7,948 nucleotides of DNA from the NCBI GenBank assembly GCA_022361135.1, contig JAKSBM010000118.1:1-7948 (forward strand), in the 5' to 3' direction. This stretch comes from Desulfobacterales bacterium (lineage in GTDB: Bacteria; Desulfobacterota; Desulfobacteria; Desulfobacterales; Desulfobacteraceae). Positions 6,504 to 7,948 of this stretch are shown here, in pieces. How positions within the stretch are numbered: the first letter of the stretch is position 1; every line of letters begins with the position of its first letter. A program made the position numbers and the translations under genes. The notes under the pieces were generated by a model, which made no database searches, had not been told where the DNA came from, and saw only the letters and a program-made list of their open reading frames with translations.

Positions 6504-6590
6504 GGTTGATTTGGGTTGGTATTATCCATTGCACCCGGGGTGCGAACCCAGAATGAGCAATTTACATACCAATACCAACCCAAACCATCC
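6504..6590 (-). promoter_or_regulatory. wtp operon leader inverted repeat
   Basis: TTTGGGTTGGTATT (6510-6523) and AATACCAACCCAAA (6571-6584) are a perfect 14-bp inverted repeat, extending to about 18 of 20 positions (6504-6523 with 6571-6590). The 47-nt interior contains a second near-palindrome GCACCCGGGGTGC (6531-6543) and an ATTGC/GCAAT pair (6528-6532, 6557-6561). The left arm ends 5 nt before the wtpA ribosome binding site. Within the left arm GGGTTG recurs 10 bp apart (6503 and 6513). It may be a structured RNA leader sensing metal or cofactor, or paired operators flanking the promoter. No clear promoter hexamers could be fixed. Confidence 0.55.
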
Positions 6591-6873
6591 AATTATCACC
6601 CATGGGTTATCCCCCTCCCCGTCCCCCTTGGATCCGGCCACCTTCCATCCCCCCGGACCGAGTTCCCCGGGCCATGGACAGACCAACGCAAAAATGCAAC
6701 AACGGGGCACCTTGACCGAATCAAAACCGCGACCCCGGAGGACAACCACTGGAACCATGGCGGTTCCCCAAAATATGTTCCGAAACCATGGACAAAATTT
6801 GCCATGAATCCGGGCCATCCCATCCATGGGGTTTGCCCCCATTCAATGGGAAAATGAATTGGAGAATCACCCC
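6591..6873. other. Gene-free region between the divergent wtp and nifU-like units
   Basis: No coding sequence is supported on either strand. This is the shared upstream region of two divergent units. It contains five CCATGG hexamers (6600, 6672, 6755, 6786, 6824), a GGAACC/GGTTCC inverted repeat (6751-6756 and 6762-6767, 5-nt spacer) and a perfect ATGGGG/CCCCAT hairpin (6826-6831 and 6837-6842, 5-nt loop). Open frames of 75-113 codons here read through both repeats and lack ribosome binding sites. Confidence 0.5.
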
Positions 6874-6942
6874 ATGTTTAAGGGAAGAGCTGTCCGGGGA
6901 TGCCGGTCTGGATTTTGCAACCGCTCCAAGGGACCATTTTGA
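6874..6942 (+). CDS. Possible 22-residue leader peptide upstream of the nifU-like gene
   Basis: An ATG at 6874 with GGAG nine bases upstream opens a 22-codon frame, MFKGRAVRGCRSGFCNRSKG followed by PF and a TGA at 6940-6942. The TGA is fused to the ribosome binding site of the next gene (TGAAAGGAG), so ribosomes ending here would sit exactly over the nifU-like start region. The peptide is basic and has two Cys five residues apart. It could couple translation or sense cysteine or Fe-S status, which is speculation; it may equally be a chance frame in leader RNA. Confidence 0.3.
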   Translation: MFKGRAVRGCRSGFCNRSKGPF

Positions 6943-6953
6943 AAGGAGAACCC

Positions 6954-7397
6954 ATGAGTAATTTGGATGATTTCCTGGACCAGCTCCAGGACGATATATT
7001 TGACGAGGCCCGGGAAGCCCTGGGAGAGAAAGGATTTCACCGCTGGAGAAACCCCAGATACGTGGGCCGCATGGCAGATGCCCACGGCAGGGGCAAGGTG
7101 CTGGGGGAATGCGGGGACACCATGGAGATTTACCTGAAATTTAAAGGGGGCAAGGTCTCCGACGCCTCCTATTTCACCGACGGCTGTGCCTCCTCGGGGA
7201 TTGCCGGTTCATTCGGGGCCGAGATCACCCTGGGCAAAACCCCGGAGGAACTCACCGACATCACCGGGGACCATGTCCTGGCGGCCGTGGGCAAACTCCC
7301 GGAGGATGACCAGCATTGCGCCGGCCTGGCCGCCCGGACCATCCAGGCCGCCCTGGACGATTACATGGGGAATCTGGTGAAGAAGGAGGCCCCATGA
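6954..7397 (+). CDS. NifU/IscU-like iron-sulfur cluster assembly scaffold
   Basis: A 147-residue cytoplasmic scaffold of the NifU N-terminal/IscU family, on which Fe-S clusters are built from cysteine-desulfurase sulfur before transfer to apoproteins. The three cluster-ligand Cys are present: C53 in GECGD, C78 in TDGCASS and C122 in QHCAGLAARTIQAAL, with the conserved Asp D55 after the first. The HRWRNPRYVGRM segment (29-40) matches the N-terminal H-x-x-NPRN-type signature. It lacks the IscU LPPVK chaperone-recognition motif (here KLPEDDQ), which points to the NifU-like stand-alone group of anaerobes rather than ISC. A long acidic N-terminus (1-26) precedes the domain. The ATG at 6954 has AAAGGAG 5 nt upstream; an in-frame upstream ATG at 6900 has no good site. 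The stop overlaps the next gene. No desulfurase is in view. Confidence 0.9.
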   Translation: MSNLDDFLDQLQDDIFDEAREALGEKGFHRWRNPRYVGRMADAHGRGKVLGECGDTMEIYLKFKGGKVSDASYFTDGCASSGIAGSFGAEITLGKTPEELTDITGDHVLAAVGKLPEDDQHCAGLAARTIQAALDDYMGNLVKKEAP

Positions 7398-7690
7398 TCA
7401 TTGAGCTGGACCTGTCCCGCCATTGCATTGAAACCGCATCCAAACTCAAGCGGGAAGCCCTGGTCCGGGCCTGCCTCAAATCCCCGGACCGGGGAATGGA
7501 GGTCCAGATCCAGGCCCTGACCCATTTTCTGGAACATGGGGATTTCCAGCACCTCCGCAGTGCCATGGCCAAGCAAACCCCGGACGAGCAGCGGGCCGTC
7601 CTCATCTTCCAGGACATCCTCCACGCCCCGGAACGACTCCAGATCCGCCGGGGTAACCGACTCTTCCTTCCCTTTCCCCCAACGCCCTAG
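7394..7690 (+). CDS. Small protein of unknown function, coupled to the NifU-like gene
   Basis: I do not recognise a family. The 98-residue product is mostly helical and soluble: an N-terminal strand MIIELDL, then helices about 8-29, 36-62 and 64-78, and a Pro-rich end LPFPPTP. It has two Cys (C11, C27) and no obvious metal motif. The ATG overlaps the scaffold stop by 4 bp (ATGA) and has a strong AAGGAGG at 7383-7389 inside the upstream gene, so it is clearly translated together with the scaffold. That makes an accessory role in Fe-S assembly or delivery plausible, by context only. Composition and codon use match its neighbours. Confidence 0.8.
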   Translation: MIIELDLSRHCIETASKLKREALVRACLKSPDRGMEVQIQALTHFLEHGDFQHLRSAMAKQTPDEQRAVLIFQDILHAPERLQIRRGNRLFLPFPPTP

Positions 7691-7710
7691 CCCGTCCCCC
7701 GGCTCCCGAT

Positions 7711-7746
7711 AAAAAAAGCCCGTCTGGATGGTATTCCAGACGGGCT
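7711..7746 (-). terminator. Strong intrinsic terminator for leftward transcription
   Basis: AGCCCGTCTGGA (7717-7728) and TCCAGACGGGCT (7735-7746) form a perfect 12-bp stem with a 6-nt loop TGGTAT. On the minus strand the stem is followed by a run of seven T (7717-7711), the classic intrinsic terminator. On the plus strand the stem is followed by GATTCTCC with no T-run, so it would act only weakly after the 98-residue gene. Confidence 0.85.
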
Positions 7747-7922
7747 GATTCTCCATTGAGAAGGCCCTGCACGTTGGGCGGGCACGCAGGGATATTCCCG
7801 ATTAAACAGGATGGCCGGTTGAATCCGAAGGGACCGGAGGATTGATCCGGGGACGGGCCCCGGGTATCAACCCAATCAAACTAAAGGGTGGCCCCCCGGA
7901 GGCGGATTTCCGGCAGCTTATA
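7747..7922 (-). ncRNA. Structured untranslated region or small RNA candidate ending in the terminator
   Basis: No open frame of note, but several stems are packed in order toward the terminator when read on the minus strand. They are a 5-bp CCGGA/TCCGG stem (7896-7913), a stem pairing 7842-7852 with 7858-7870 (11 pairs, small bulge), an alternative stem pairing 7815-7826 (CCGGTTGAATCC) with 7839-7850 (GGATTGATCCGG), 10 of 12, and CCCTGC/GCAGGG (7765-7770, 7786-7791). The second and third compete for the same bases. It may be the long 3' untranslated region of a gene to the right or a small RNA processed from it. No promoter of its own was identified. Confidence 0.35.
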
Positions 7923-7948
7923 TTAGGCCACCATGGACTTGGCCAGCT
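7923..7948 (-). CDS. Possible C-terminal end of a gene running off the right edge
   Basis: On the minus strand one frame from the window edge reads LAKSMVA then TAA (7925-7923). The residues are plausible for a protein C-terminus and the leftward terminator at 7711-7746 needs a gene or small RNA to its right. With seven codons visible nothing can be said about the product, and chance is a real alternative. Confidence 0.25.

Noticed and set aside
6481..6857. Overlapping 75-113-codon frames on both strands upstream of wtpA
   Set aside because: They pass through the leader inverted repeat and hairpins, show no domain-like sequence and lack ribosome binding sites.

Overview
The window looks like a piece of a GC-rich bacterial chromosome, most likely an anaerobic sulfate-reducer-type deltaproteobacterium (Desulfobacterota). 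That assignment is an inference from strong GCC/CTG/GGG codon bias, a WtpA-type tungstate uptake operon, a stand-alone NifU-like scaffold and the style of the intergenic repeats. No rRNA or other marker gene is present to prove it.

Layout. The left end (1 to about 640) is conspicuously AT-rich and carries one orphan gene on the minus strand, so it is probably acquired DNA. It gives way to a GC-rich intergenic element at 741-930, a large imperfect inverted repeat with several nested stems. Next comes a plus-strand group: a LysE/RhtB-family exporter (1212-1841), then, behind its own good promoter, a DUF5076-type small protein (1955-2293) overlapping a GNAT acetyltransferase (2283-2693). Convergent to these is a minus-strand YdjM-like (DUF457) membrane metal-dependent hydrolase (2835-3578).

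The centre is a tight minus-strand operon transcribed right to left: substrate-binding protein WtpA (5512-6489), permease WtpB (4720-5508) and ATPase WtpC (3713-4723), with a 3-nt gap and a 4-nt ATGA overlap between them. Together they form an importer for tungstate (or molybdate), the oxyanion used in the pterin cofactor of formate dehydrogenases and related enzymes. A nearly perfect 20-bp inverted repeat lies just upstream of the wtpA ribosome binding site, and a separate palindrome lies between wtpC and the DUF457 gene. Both are candidate regulatory sites.

The right part has a long gene-free stretch (6591-6873), a possible 22-residue leader peptide, a NifU/IscU-like Fe-S scaffold (6954-7397) and an overlapping small gene of unknown function (7394-7690). 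The window closes with a strong intrinsic terminator for leftward transcription (7711-7746), a structured non-coding stretch with mutually exclusive hairpins, and possibly the last codons of a minus-strand gene at the right edge.

No tRNA, rRNA, CRISPR array, transposase or integrase was seen. The least explained parts are the 741-930 element, the wtpA leader repeat and the structured region at 7711-7922.
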